Source of the DNA: Collinsella aerofaciens
GTDB lineage: Bacteria; Actinomycetota; Coriobacteriia; Coriobacteriales; Coriobacteriaceae
Length of the DNA stretch: 64,000 nt
Direction of reading: 5' to 3'
NCBI RefSeq assembly: GCF_015554145.1
Contig: NZ_JADNHZ010000009.1
Span: 1-64,000 of the forward strand
Shown here one piece after another: positions 26,688 to 34,190 of the stretch. Made by a program: the position numbers and the translations under genes. Positions within the stretch are counted from its first letter, which is position 1. The number at the start of each line of letters is the position of its first letter. Under the pieces are notes generated by a model. That model saw only the letters and a program-made list of their open reading frames with translations. It was not told where the DNA came from and did no database searches.

Positions 26688-28016
26688 ATGCTCAAGCGTA
26701 AAATAATCGAGAAAATTGAAAGCTGGAAACAGACTAAAACCGGGCAGGGACTGCTTATTACCGGTGCTCGACAAGTTGGCAAAACAAGCGCTGTCGAGCA
26801 GTTCGCCCGTGACAACTATAGAAGCTTCCTGAAAATCGACTTCGTGGAGAGACCCGACGCGGTCGAGCTCATAGGGGAGGCAAGGAGCCTCGATGACCTC
26901 ATTGTGAGAATCACCGCACTGGCTTCATCGCCCATCGCTTCGGATACAAAGACGCTTCTGTTTTTTGATGAGGTGCAGCGTTGCGGAGACGCCATCACCT
27001 GGATGCGTTATCTTGCGCAAGACGATCGTTTCGATGTCATTTACTCCGGCTCCATGCTCGGGATTGAGGCGTTCCATTTTCGGTCGTTGCCGGTAGGTAC
27101 TATCGATATCCTCGAGATGTTTCCCATGGATTTCGAGGAATTCTCCTGGGCTCTGGGAGTCGACGAATCATTATGGGATGTCGTTCGTGCCTGTTATCGC
27201 AAACGGGAACAAGTGCCTCCGTTTATTCATGAACGGTTGATCGAGACGTATTATCGGTATGTCCTTGTGGGTGGCATGCCTGAGGCCGTTCAGCTGTTCG
27301 TCTCAACTCATGATACACAGGCGATGCGCGCTCGTCAGCAGGGCATTCTCGAAGCATATCGCGCAGATATCGCACGGTACGCCGAAGCCCCCGCGCATGC
27401 TCAACGGATCAGGACGATCTACGATGCCATGCCCGCGCAGCTCAATAAAGAGAACAAGCGCTTTCTCGTTACCGGGATAGACAAGCGGAAACGATTTTTG
27501 GATTTGCAGCCTGATTTTGACTGGCTTGTTAATGCGGGCGTTGCGATCCCGGTTAAGAGGGTGAGCGAGCCCATGTTCCCCTTGGGTCTCTCGCGGGAAG
27601 ACAGTTTTTTCAAGTTCTACCTGAGCGATGTGGGGCTGCTGTTCTCTACTTTTTCTCCCGCTGATGTCGAGGCCATTGTTGCGCAGCGGGAATCGATCAA
27701 CTTTGGGCAGGCTTTTGAGAATGCGGTCGCCCAGGAGCTGCGCGCATGCGGCTACTCTTCGTTGTTCTACTTTAACGCGGCCAAGGTTGGAGAAGTAGAT
27801 TTTATTATCGAGGATAAGCGGAGCCCCGTCGTTTTGCCTATCGAGGTCAAATCGGGTAGGTACAGCACAAAGCACGTTGCCCTCGATCGCCTGATGAGCG
27901 TTGAAAACTATGGATTGGCTCGGGCGGTCGTGCTTCACCGGGACAACGTGGTGGATGGAAAGGCGATATTGTATTTGCCCCTATATATGGCGGGCCTGCT
28001 AAAAGAAATGCCATAG
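26688..28016 (+). CDS. AAA ATPase with C-terminal DUF4143 (COG1373 family)
   Basis: A 442-residue protein. Walker A is GARQVGKTS (about 25-33) and Walker B TLLFFDEVQRC (about 87-97). The C-terminal DUF4143 domain contains FENAVAQELRACG and a PD-(D/E)xK-like pattern, VGEVDFIIE then VLPIEVKSG, where Asp, Glu and Lys line up with nuclease-fold residues. Such genes are widespread, often singletons and often horizontally acquired. No function is established for the family. RBS GGGAGG precedes ATG 26688. Base composition is lower in GC than the flanks, with REP-like repeats on both sides (26404 and 28041), so the gene looks like an inserted unit. Confidence 0.88.
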   Translation: MLKRKIIEKIESWKQTKTGQGLLITGARQVGKTSAVEQFARDNYRSFLKIDFVERPDAVELIGEARSLDDLIVRITALASSPIASDTKTLLFFDEVQRCGDAITWMRYLAQDDRFDVIYSGSMLGIEAFHFRSLPVGTIDILEMFPMDFEEFSWALGVDESLWDVVRACYRKREQVPPFIHERLIETYYRYVLVGGMPEAVQLFVSTHDTQAMRARQQGILEAYRADIARYAEAPAHAQRIRTIYDAMPAQLNKENKRFLVTGIDKRKRFLDLQPDFDWLVNAGVAIPVKRVSEPMFPLGLSREDSFFKFYLSDVGLLFSTFSPADVEAIVAQRESINFGQAFENAVAQELRACGYSSLFYFNAAKVGEVDFIIEDKRSPVVLPIEVKSGRYSTKHVALDRLMSVENYGLARAVVLHRDNVVDGKAILYLPLYMAGLLKEMP

Positions 28017-28040
28017 ATGAAGGGTTGAGAGCTCTGGGGT

Positions 28041-28090
28041 AGTCATTGGGGACGTTCTTAAACGACTGGTCGCCGGGGACACTCTTTGCC
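28041..28090 (+). repeat. REP-like dispersed repeat after the DUF4143 ATPase
   Basis: GTCATTGGGGACGTTCTTAA, ACGACTGGTCGCCGGGGACA, CTCTTTGCC: matches unit 1 at 26404 at nearly every base. The ATPase gene lies between these two direct repeats. Confidence 0.8.
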
Positions 28091-28244
28091 GAGCAAGCAG
28101 TCCACGTCGTGCTCCTTCTGGGACAGACGGCTCAAAAACGCTGCACGCCGTGGACTACTGGGGTCAAATTCGCGGCATTTCGAGCTTGGCTTCGTTATCG
28201 GGACTGATTCTTTATTAAAATTGAAATCCAAACAGTTGGGCGGC

Positions 28245-28256
28245 GGGGGGGGGGGG
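28245..28256 (+). promoter_or_regulatory. G12 homopolymer at the ribosome-binding position of the LuxR gene
   Basis: Twelve consecutive G lie 4 nt before ATG 28261 (tract, ATTC, ATG). No other Shine-Dalgarno sequence is present, so the tract itself must pair with 16S rRNA. Slipped-strand length change would alter SD spacing and promoter geometry. Confidence 0.7.
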
Positions 28257-28260
28257 ATTC

Positions 28261-29805
28261 ATGAGAGGCATGGGAGACACAGCCGCATACTTACGTCGGG
28301 GCATTCGGGAGATTATATGCCTAGCGCTGTTCTATTTTACGTATTTGGCTGGCGAGTATCTTTTTGACGTGCGCGTTGCCGAGTTTGTGCCGCCGAGCGA
28401 GGTCGTTGTCTACGAGAGCTTCATCGTCGGCGCGAGCGCAATCGGCTTTCTTGTGCGTCCCCTTCTGTACTACCGCCGTTCCCGTGCGATCGATACGACA
28501 AGCGACATCGCGGGCGTGTTGCTGGCATCGGCGTTGCTGCTGTTGATGATGGCGGCTCAATTTGAGATGCTCATTGCCGGCGGGTTGCTGACGTTCTGCA
28601 CACTGGGCTACTGCGGATCGACCGCCCATGCCAACTTTGCGCGACGCTTTGCACGGACGCCGTATTTGGCGCGCGCGGCGGCGCTTTCGTATGCCCTGGG
28701 CGTTCTGGTGCAGGTGCTCAACCATATGGTGATGCCCGCGGGGATTCCGCAACAGTTTGTTCTTGTTGCCTGTGCGGTTGTGCAGGTGGCGCTGCTCCAC
28801 GACGCTCGTCGTGCCAAGCTGCGCGGTGAATCTGAGCCTGGGCGCGAGTCCGATATCGCCGAGCTTTCGGTGGATGCGTCGGAATTTGGCGCCAAATGGC
28901 AAGACGATTCTGAATCAACGGCGGCTTTTCGGCGCGCCGTGGTGCGTTTGACGGTCGCAACCGCCTGTCTTGCTGGCGTGTTTGCCGCCCTCAACGCGGG
29001 GCTCACGACCTCGCACGCCGCCGGGGCCATCGACTTGGGCGATTGGCCGCGCTTGCTGATGGGCGTGAGCGCTCTAGTCGCCGGCGCCCTATTTGACCTG
29101 CACGGTCGTTCGTATATGAACATCACCATGACTTGCACTGCCATGTTGTCCACGCTTTCGTTCTTTGTCTTGCTCATCGACGGCAATGGCGGCAATGCGC
29201 TTGCGGCCATGGCGATTTTCTATCTGGGTTCGGGCTTCTTCGTGGTGTTTTTCACGACGAAATTTGCTGCCATTTCGGTTTATGCGCACTGGTCGTATCT
29301 GTGGCCGTGCATGGGTCGTGTCATCAGCAACGTTTGCGCGATGCTCGTGACGGCGCCGGCGGTGGCGATTGTCTCGAGCCAGAACGTGCTGCTGGCGGTG
29401 AGTGCGGTGCTCGTGCTGTTTGTGGGCATTGCGATTTCGCTGCTGGGGCAGTCTGGGCATCGGACCGATGACGCTGCGGCGCCCGGCGAGCTGGCGTTTG
29501 CTGCCGATGATCTTGGTGCGGACCGCGCGTCTGCTCAGAGCGAGCCCGATTTCGCGGAGGTTCCGGAGCTCACGCTCGGCGAGCGGCTCGATGCCTTTGT
29601 CGCCGCCTTTGAGCTTACAGAGCGCGAGCGCGATATTTTGGAGGCCTTGGTCGCATCGCACGAGAGCGTTCAGGACATCGCCGCGAAGCTCTTCCTTTCG
29701 CGCTCCACGCTCTACCGCCATATCGCCTCGATCAATAAAAAGACCGGTGCCGAGTCGCGCGTGGCCCTTATCAATTTCTTCTGGTCTTGGACGCCAAATG
29801 ACTAG
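28261..29805 (+). CDS. LuxR-family regulator with 12-helix membrane N-terminus
   Basis: A 514-residue protein. Residues about 15-400 are hydrophobic, with roughly 12 predicted helices (for example GVLLASALLLLMMAAQFEML and SAVLVLFVGIAISLLG) arranged like an MFS transporter. A linker of about 60 residues leads to a C-terminal LuxR HTH: LTERERDILEALVASHESVQ, then DIAAKLFLSRSTLYRHI and INKKTG. Such membrane-tethered LuxR proteins are a hallmark of Coriobacteriia, often one per metabolic gene cluster. No receiver domain. It is monocistronic. The start follows a G12 tract, which may make expression phase-variable. The ligand and target are unknown; mgtA is the nearest neighbour but convergent. Confidence 0.88.
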   Translation: MRGMGDTAAYLRRGIREIICLALFYFTYLAGEYLFDVRVAEFVPPSEVVVYESFIVGASAIGFLVRPLLYYRRSRAIDTTSDIAGVLLASALLLLMMAAQFEMLIAGGLLTFCTLGYCGSTAHANFARRFARTPYLARAAALSYALGVLVQVLNHMVMPAGIPQQFVLVACAVVQVALLHDARRAKLRGESEPGRESDIAELSVDASEFGAKWQDDSESTAAFRRAVVRLTVATACLAGVFAALNAGLTTSHAAGAIDLGDWPRLLMGVSALVAGALFDLHGRSYMNITMTCTAMLSTLSFFVLLIDGNGGNALAAMAIFYLGSGFFVVFFTTKFAAISVYAHWSYLWPCMGRVISNVCAMLVTAPAVAIVSSQNVLLAVSAVLVLFVGIAISLLGQSGHRTDDAAAPGELAFAADDLGADRASAQSEPDFAEVPELTLGERLDAFVAAFELTERERDILEALVASHESVQDIAAKLFLSRSTLYRHIASINKKTGAESRVALINFFWSWTPND

Positions 29806-29904
29806 CTCATTTGGGACGGGGCATTTTTAGCTGTTTTGGGCCGCTGCGGCCAGCAGGGACAGGTCGTAGCGGCCCAAGCATTCTTGACGATGGTACCTGC
29901 GGCA
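29806..29904. other. Converging 3' region between LuxR gene and mgtA
   Basis: TTTGGGACGGGGCATTTTT (about 29811) matches the right arm of the terminator at 11737. GGGCCGCT (about 29839) and AGCGGCCC (about 29867) form a weak hairpin that could serve mgtA. Confidence 0.4.
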
Positions 29905-32673
29905 CTACAGCAGCTCGCCGTGGCGGGCGATGTAGCGGCGCTTTGCTAGTTGGGTGAGCGCGATGTAGGCGGTAACGATGCCGATGAGCAGCGCGAAAAA
30001 GCTCGCGGGCAGCGCCATGAGGCCCAGTGCATCGGCGATGGGGCTTGCCGGCAGCCAGGTGACGAGCGCCAAGCCCAGCACGGTGAGCGCGCACAACGCG
30101 GGCGCGGCGTGGTCGCGCGGGCTCGGCAGGCGCGGGGAGCGCAGCATGTGGATCACGAGCGTCTGCGACCACATGGACTCAACGAACCAACCGCTCTGAA
30201 AGAGCGCAGCAAAGGTCGCCATACCTGCGACGTCGCCCGCGGCGGCAAGCTCGGACCAGCTTGCGCCCACGGCGGCGGGGCATACCACAAAGAAGAGCGC
30301 GGCAAAGGTCACAATGTCAAACAGCGAGCTCACGGGGCCCAGCTCAAGCATAAAGCCCTTGATGGACGCGGTGTCCCAGGTGCGCGGACGGGCAGTCCAG
30401 GCGTCATCGACGGTGTCCCACGGCAGTGCGATGCACACGATTTCGTAGACCAGCGACAGCAGTACCAGCTGCAGGGCGCTCATGGGCAAAAACGGCAAGA
30501 ACAGGCTCGCGACGGTCACGGACAGTACGTTGCCAAAGTTGGAGCTCACCGTGGTCTTGAGGTACTTGAGCAGGTTGCCGTAGGTGCGGCGGCCTTCGAT
30601 GATGCCGCGCTCGAGCACGCCCAGGTCCTTCTGGAGCAAGATGATATCGGCGGATTCCTTGGCGATGTCGACGGCGGAGTCGACCGAGATGCCGCAGTCG
30701 CTTGCGCGCATGGCGGCGGCGTCGTTGATGCCGTCGCCCATAAAGCCTACGGTGTGACCGAGCAGCTCGCGCATGACGCGCACCAGGCGCGCCTTCTGCA
30801 GCGGCGAGAGTTTGGCAAAGAGATGGGTTTTCTCGGCACGCTCGGCAAGCTCTGCGTCGTCGAGCGCATCGATCTCGGAGCCGAGCAAAACGTTGCTCGC
30901 GTCGATACCGATCTGCTCGCAGACGGTGGCGGCCACGCGGTCGTTGTCGCCGGTCAGGACCTTGACCGCTACGCCCTTGGCCTCGAGGGTGGCGACGGCG
31001 CCCGCGGCACTTGCTTTGGGCGGATCGAGGAAGGCCAAAAAGCCCATCAGCACCATGTCGCACTCGTCGGCGATGCCAAACTCGCCCACGCAGCGCGGAT
31101 TGGTCTTCTGCGCCACGGCAATCACGCGCAGGCCCTCGGCGTTGAGCCCGGCGACCTGCTTGCGAATCTGGGCGAGCTCCTCGTCGGCGAGCGGTTGGAC
31201 GATACCGCTGACCTCGACAAAGGAGCAGATCTCGAGCATTTCCTCGGCAGCTCCCTTGGTAACCATCTGGGTTTTGCCTTGGGCGTCGGCGACAACTACG
31301 CTCAGGCGACGGCGCGAGAAATCGAAGGGCACCTCGTCGACCTTGGTATAGCGGTCACGCAGGCTCTGGCCCAGCATGGCATCGGGTGCGACGGTCGAGG
31401 GCGTCACGTCGGCACGGTCGATGACGGCCAGGTCGATAAGGTTTTTGAGGCCGGTCTGGAAGAAGCTGTTCAAAAACGCATGGCGCAGCACACGTGCGTC
31501 CTCGTTGCCGTCGGTGTTGAGGTAGCGCTCGAGCACGATGCGGTCTTCGGTGAGGGTGCCGGTCTTGTCACAGCACAGGACGTCCATGGCACCCAGGTTT
31601 TGGATCGCCGGCAGCTCCTTGACGATTACCTGGCGACGGGCGAGGTCCTTGGCGCCCTGCGACAGGCTCGTGGTCACGATGACGGGAAGCATCTGCGGCG
31701 TGATGCCCACAGCCACGCTCGTGGCGAACAGCAACGCGTCGATGACGTTGCCCTTGGTGGCGGCGTTGATGGTAAAGACGACCGGCGCCATAACGAGCAT
31801 GAGGCGTACGAGCAACATGGAGACACTCGAGACACCGCGGTCAAACGCGCTCTTCTCGCCGCGCCCGTTGAGCATCTTGGCGATGCCGCCCAGGTAGGTG
31901 TCCGAGCCGGTGGCAACGACAAGCGCCATGGCGGTGCCGTTTTGCACGGAGGTGCCGGTAAAGACGATGTTCTTGCAGGCAGAGAGCGGCAGCGCGGAGC
32001 CGTCGGCACCCTCGACGACGGTGATAGCGGCGGTCTTCTCGACGGCCTCGCTCTCGCCCGTGAGTGCCGACTCGATCACAAACAAGTCGCGCGCGGTGAT
32101 GATGCGGGCGTCGGCCGGCACCATATCGCCGGCAGAGAGGCGAATCATATCGCCGGGGACGAGCTCGTCGAAGGGGATCTCGAGATGCTCGTCGTTGCGC
32201 AGGGCGCAGCAGGTGTTGGAGACCAGGTCCTTGAGGGCCTCGGCTGCATTGCCGCTGCGGGCTTCCTGGATAAACTTCATGCCGCCCGATACCAGCAGCA
32301 TGATGCCGATGACGATGACCGTGGAGGGGTCACGCTGCAGCTCGGGCACGGCGAGCACGTCGATGTAGAGCGAGACCAGTGCGAGGGCGGCGAGGATGCC
32401 AGCGAAGGGATCGACGAACGCGTCGGCGATGCGGCGGGCGAGCGTCTTGGTCGGCGCTTCGATGGTGTTGGGGCCGACGGCGCTCAGGCGCTCGGCGGCG
32501 TGCTCGGCGGTGAGGCCGTTTGCCGTGGCGTCAAGCAGTACGAGAGTGTCCTCAGCACAATGGGTGGCGGCGAATATGGTGTTCTTGGACAGGCCGGCGT
32601 GGGCGGCAGGGCGCGCCGTGCGGCGGCGCTTGGAGATAGCTTCGAGTACCGTAGCGGTTTTGAGCATCAGCAT
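29905..32673 (-). CDS. mgtA: Magnesium-translocating P-type ATPase
   Basis: A 922-residue P-type ATPase of the IIIB class that imports Mg2+ using ATP. Phosphorylation motif CCDKTGTLTED is near residue 378; the actuator TGESEAVEK near 198; the hinge GDGINDAAAMRASDCGISVD near 650. Ten membrane helices are expected, with a C-terminal set LVLLSLVYEIVCIALPWDTV ending in LAKRRYIARHGELL. Motif DPSTVIVIGIMLLVSGGMKF fits MgtA/MgtB. RBS AAGGAGG. The 5' leader holds a hairpin and T7 run plus a palindrome copy. I found no recognisable M-box riboswitch. Confidence 0.95.
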   Translation of the reverse strand: MLMLKTATVLEAISKRRRTARPAAHAGLSKNTIFAATHCAEDTLVLLDATANGLTAEHAAERLSAVGPNTIEAPTKTLARRIADAFVDPFAGILAALALVSLYIDVLAVPELQRDPSTVIVIGIMLLVSGGMKFIQEARSGNAAEALKDLVSNTCCALRNDEHLEIPFDELVPGDMIRLSAGDMVPADARIITARDLFVIESALTGESEAVEKTAAITVVEGADGSALPLSACKNIVFTGTSVQNGTAMALVVATGSDTYLGGIAKMLNGRGEKSAFDRGVSSVSMLLVRLMLVMAPVVFTINAATKGNVIDALLFATSVAVGITPQMLPVIVTTSLSQGAKDLARRQVIVKELPAIQNLGAMDVLCCDKTGTLTEDRIVLERYLNTDGNEDARVLRHAFLNSFFQTGLKNLIDLAVIDRADVTPSTVAPDAMLGQSLRDRYTKVDEVPFDFSRRRLSVVVADAQGKTQMVTKGAAEEMLEICSFVEVSGIVQPLADEELAQIRKQVAGLNAEGLRVIAVAQKTNPRCVGEFGIADECDMVLMGFLAFLDPPKASAAGAVATLEAKGVAVKVLTGDNDRVAATVCEQIGIDASNVLLGSEIDALDDAELAERAEKTHLFAKLSPLQKARLVRVMRELLGHTVGFMGDGINDAAAMRASDCGISVDSAVDIAKESADIILLQKDLGVLERGIIEGRRTYGNLLKYLKTTVSSNFGNVLSVTVASLFLPFLPMSALQLVLLSLVYEIVCIALPWDTVDDAWTARPRTWDTASIKGFMLELGPVSSLFDIVTFAALFFVVCPAAVGASWSELAAAGDVAGMATFAALFQSGWFVESMWSQTLVIHMLRSPRLPSPRDHAAPALCALTVLGLALVTWLPASPIADALGLMALPASFFALLIGIVTAYIALTQLAKRRYIARHGELL

Positions 32674-32757
32674 AGGGTCCTCCTTGTTGAAGGGAGTTAG
32701 CGTACGTGTCGTATTTGCTTCAAAAAAACCTAGATGTCGCTCACGTCATGCTTGCGA

Positions 32758-32793
32758 GCCACCACAAAGGGGACAGGCACCTTTGTGGTGGTT
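32758..32793. repeat. AACCACCACAAAGG palindrome, copy 3 (inverted)
   Basis: GCCACCACAAAGG, GGACAGGCA, CCTTTGTGGTGGTT: the inverse of copies 1 and 2. It lies in the untranslated leader of mgtA. Confidence 0.8.
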
Positions 32794-32963
32794 TTGACGA
32801 TCGGCTATTGGTGCTTATGCGTGTGCGGAGTCCTCGCGGCGTGCCGAGGGCGGCATGCAGGTTTTTCGACTATGACTGCCTTCCATGGCACACCTCCTTA
32901 TGGACGGGCGCAGCGCGCTTTGGGTATCTCGTACCCGTTTTAATCCGCCCGTATTCTTGATGA

Positions 32964-32986
32964 GGGGGTTTGACATGTCAACCCCC
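32964..32986. promoter_or_regulatory. Palindrome with TGACATGTCA core upstream of pyrE
   Basis: GGGGGTT, TGACATGTCA, ACCCCC: a perfect 10-bp palindromic core framed by complementary arms. TTGACA (32970-32975) is embedded in it. It may be an operator; no known regulator is assigned. Confidence 0.45.
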
Positions 32987-33112
32987 ATTGTTCGGAAAAC
33001 CGTTGCCCCTGACAAAGCCTTTACAGAATGCCGTGGCCTCAAAGCGCGCCCGCATCGACGCTTCGCCTGCGCTAAACTGGAAGGCACGTACGCGATTACG
33101 AGAGGAGCCCGC

Positions 33113-33793
33113 ATGGAGGCTTACAAGCAAGAGTTCATCAAGTTTATGGTCGAGTCCGACGTTCTTAAATTCGGCAGCTTTACGCTCAAGAGCGGCCGTC
33201 AATCCCCGTTCTTTATGAACGCCGGCGCTTACGTGACGGGCTACCAGCTCAAGAAGCTGGGCGAGTATTACGCCCAGGCTATCCACGATAACTTTGGCGA
33301 CGACTTTGATGTGCTGTTTGGGCCGGCCTACAAGGGTATTCCGCTGGCCGTCGTGACCGCGATTGCCTACCACGAGCTGTACGGCAAGGAGGTCAAGTAC
33401 TGCTGCGACCGCAAGGAGGCCAAGGACCACGGCGCCGATAAGGGCAACCTGCTGGGCTATGAGCCCCAGGACGGCGACCGCGTGGTCATGGTCGAGGACG
33501 TCACCACCAGCGGTAAGTCCATCGACGAGACCTATCCCAAGGTCAAGGCTGCTGCCGATGTCGAGATCAAGGGCCTGATCGTGTCCCTCAACCGCATGGA
33601 GGTCGGCAAGGGTGGCGTGACCACCGCGCAGAAGGAGATCGAGGCCAAGTACGGTTTCCCCGTCGCGAGCATCGTCTCCATGGCCGAGGTCGTCGAGACC
33701 CTCTACAACCACGAGATCGACGGTAAGGTCGTCATCGACGACGAGCTCAAGACCGCCATCGACGCCTACTACGAGCAGTACGGAGTTCGTTAG
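33113..33793 (+). CDS. pyrE: Orotate phosphoribosyltransferase
   Basis: Transfers ribose 5-phosphate from PRPP to orotate, giving OMP in pyrimidine synthesis. The 226-residue protein has KFGSFTLKSGRQSPFFMN (about 19-36), LFGPAYKGIPLAVVTAIAYH, and the PRPP-binding VVMVEDVTTSGKSIDE (about 124-139). ATG 33113 follows AGAGGAG. Longer in-frame starts would read through the upstream palindrome. No other pyr gene is in the window, so it is a single-gene unit. A small hairpin and a nested hairpin (copy C) follow the stop at once. Confidence 0.95.
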   Translation: MEAYKQEFIKFMVESDVLKFGSFTLKSGRQSPFFMNAGAYVTGYQLKKLGEYYAQAIHDNFGDDFDVLFGPAYKGIPLAVVTAIAYHELYGKEVKYCCDRKEAKDHGADKGNLLGYEPQDGDRVVMVEDVTTSGKSIDETYPKVKAAADVEIKGLIVSLNRMEVGKGGVTTAQKEIEAKYGFPVASIVSMAEVVETLYNHEIDGKVVIDDELKTAIDAYYEQYGVR

Positions 33794-33795
33794 TT

Positions 33796-33932
33796 ACGCG
33801 GGTTTACCAACCCGCGTAAGCACTTGACGCTGCAAACCCGCCAGAGCGGCAATCTGCCTTTCAACTTCGGCGGCATGACCAGAAGGTCAATGCCGCCTCG
33901 TTTCAAGGCACCTTGCTCGCTCTGGCGGGTTT
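33796..33932 (+). repeat. Nested hairpin element, copy C, with leading small hairpin
   Basis: ACGCGGG/CCCGCGT form the small hairpin (33796-33817). GACGCTGC follows, then the large element. AAACCCGCCAGAGCG (33834-33848) and CGCTCTGGCGGGTTT (33918-33932) make a perfect 15-bp outer stem. An inner GGCGGCATGACC, AGAA, GGTCAATGCCGCC hairpin lies at 33869-33897. Confidence 0.8.
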
Positions 33933-33977
33933 TCGCTGTCGTTGCCAAAACATCGGCGGTGCCGTTGCCGTGGGGGT

Positions 33978-34004
33978 ACTCATTGGGGACGTACTTAAAT
34001 GAGT
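33978..34004. repeat. Short REP-like palindrome
   Basis: ACTCATTGGGGACGTACTTA followed by AATGAGT: outer arms ACTCATT/AATGAGT. A shortened relative of the 28041 element. Confidence 0.55.
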
Positions 34005-34015
34005 GCCCGTAGAGT

Positions 34016-34079
34016 GAGAGTGGATAATCTCCCGTTTTTGGTCTGTTTGCGGGCTCAAAGTGGGAGATTATCCACTCTC
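34016..34079. repeat. GGATAATCTCCC long palindrome, copy 1
   Basis: GAGAGTGGATAATCTCCC (34016-34033) and GGGAGATTATCCACTCTC (34062-34079), a perfect 18-bp stem. The trailing TCATTTGAGT and CCAAAAATCCTC are also shared with copy 2 at 40621. Copy 2 has a compensated A-T to G-C change in the stem. Confidence 0.85.
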
Positions 34080-34119
34080 GTCATTTGAGTGTCCAAAAAT
34101 CCTCGCTCGGCGAACAGGC

Positions 34120-34169
34120 GGCACTTGGGGACGTTCCTTTTGTGCCGGCGCCTGGGGACACTCCTTGCC
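34120..34169 (+). repeat. REP-like dispersed repeat
   Basis: GGCACTTGGGGACGTTCC, TTTTGTGCCGGCGCC, TGGGGACACTCCTTGC; matches unit 2 at 26461 and the copy at 48937. Confidence 0.75.
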
Positions 34170-34190
34170 GAATGTGGGCGCCGTCGGTTG

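Larger units (their letters stand above)
32674..33112. other. Divergent region between mgtA and pyrE
   Basis: No gene. From left: a minus-strand hairpin at 32739-32759 (GCTCGC pairing with GTGAGC) with a T7 run ten bases beyond its foot in the mgtA leader, a palindrome at 32758-32793, and an inverted repeat at 32964-32986. TAAACT at 33073 is a possible -10 for pyrE without a clear -35. Confidence 0.45.

Noticed and set aside
29950-32700. A 916-codon open frame opposite mgtA, and similar long antisense frames opposite the GH106-like gene (41824-44646) and dnaK (62101-63651)
   Set aside because: They mirror the codon bias of GC-rich genes, have no ribosome-binding sites and give low-complexity Gly/Val/Ala/His-rich translations. 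The sense strands encode recognised proteins with conserved motifs.
32674-32800. M-box magnesium riboswitch in the mgtA leader
   Set aside because: I could not find the conserved M-box core or its long-range pairing. Only a simple hairpin with a distant T run and a dispersed palindrome are present.
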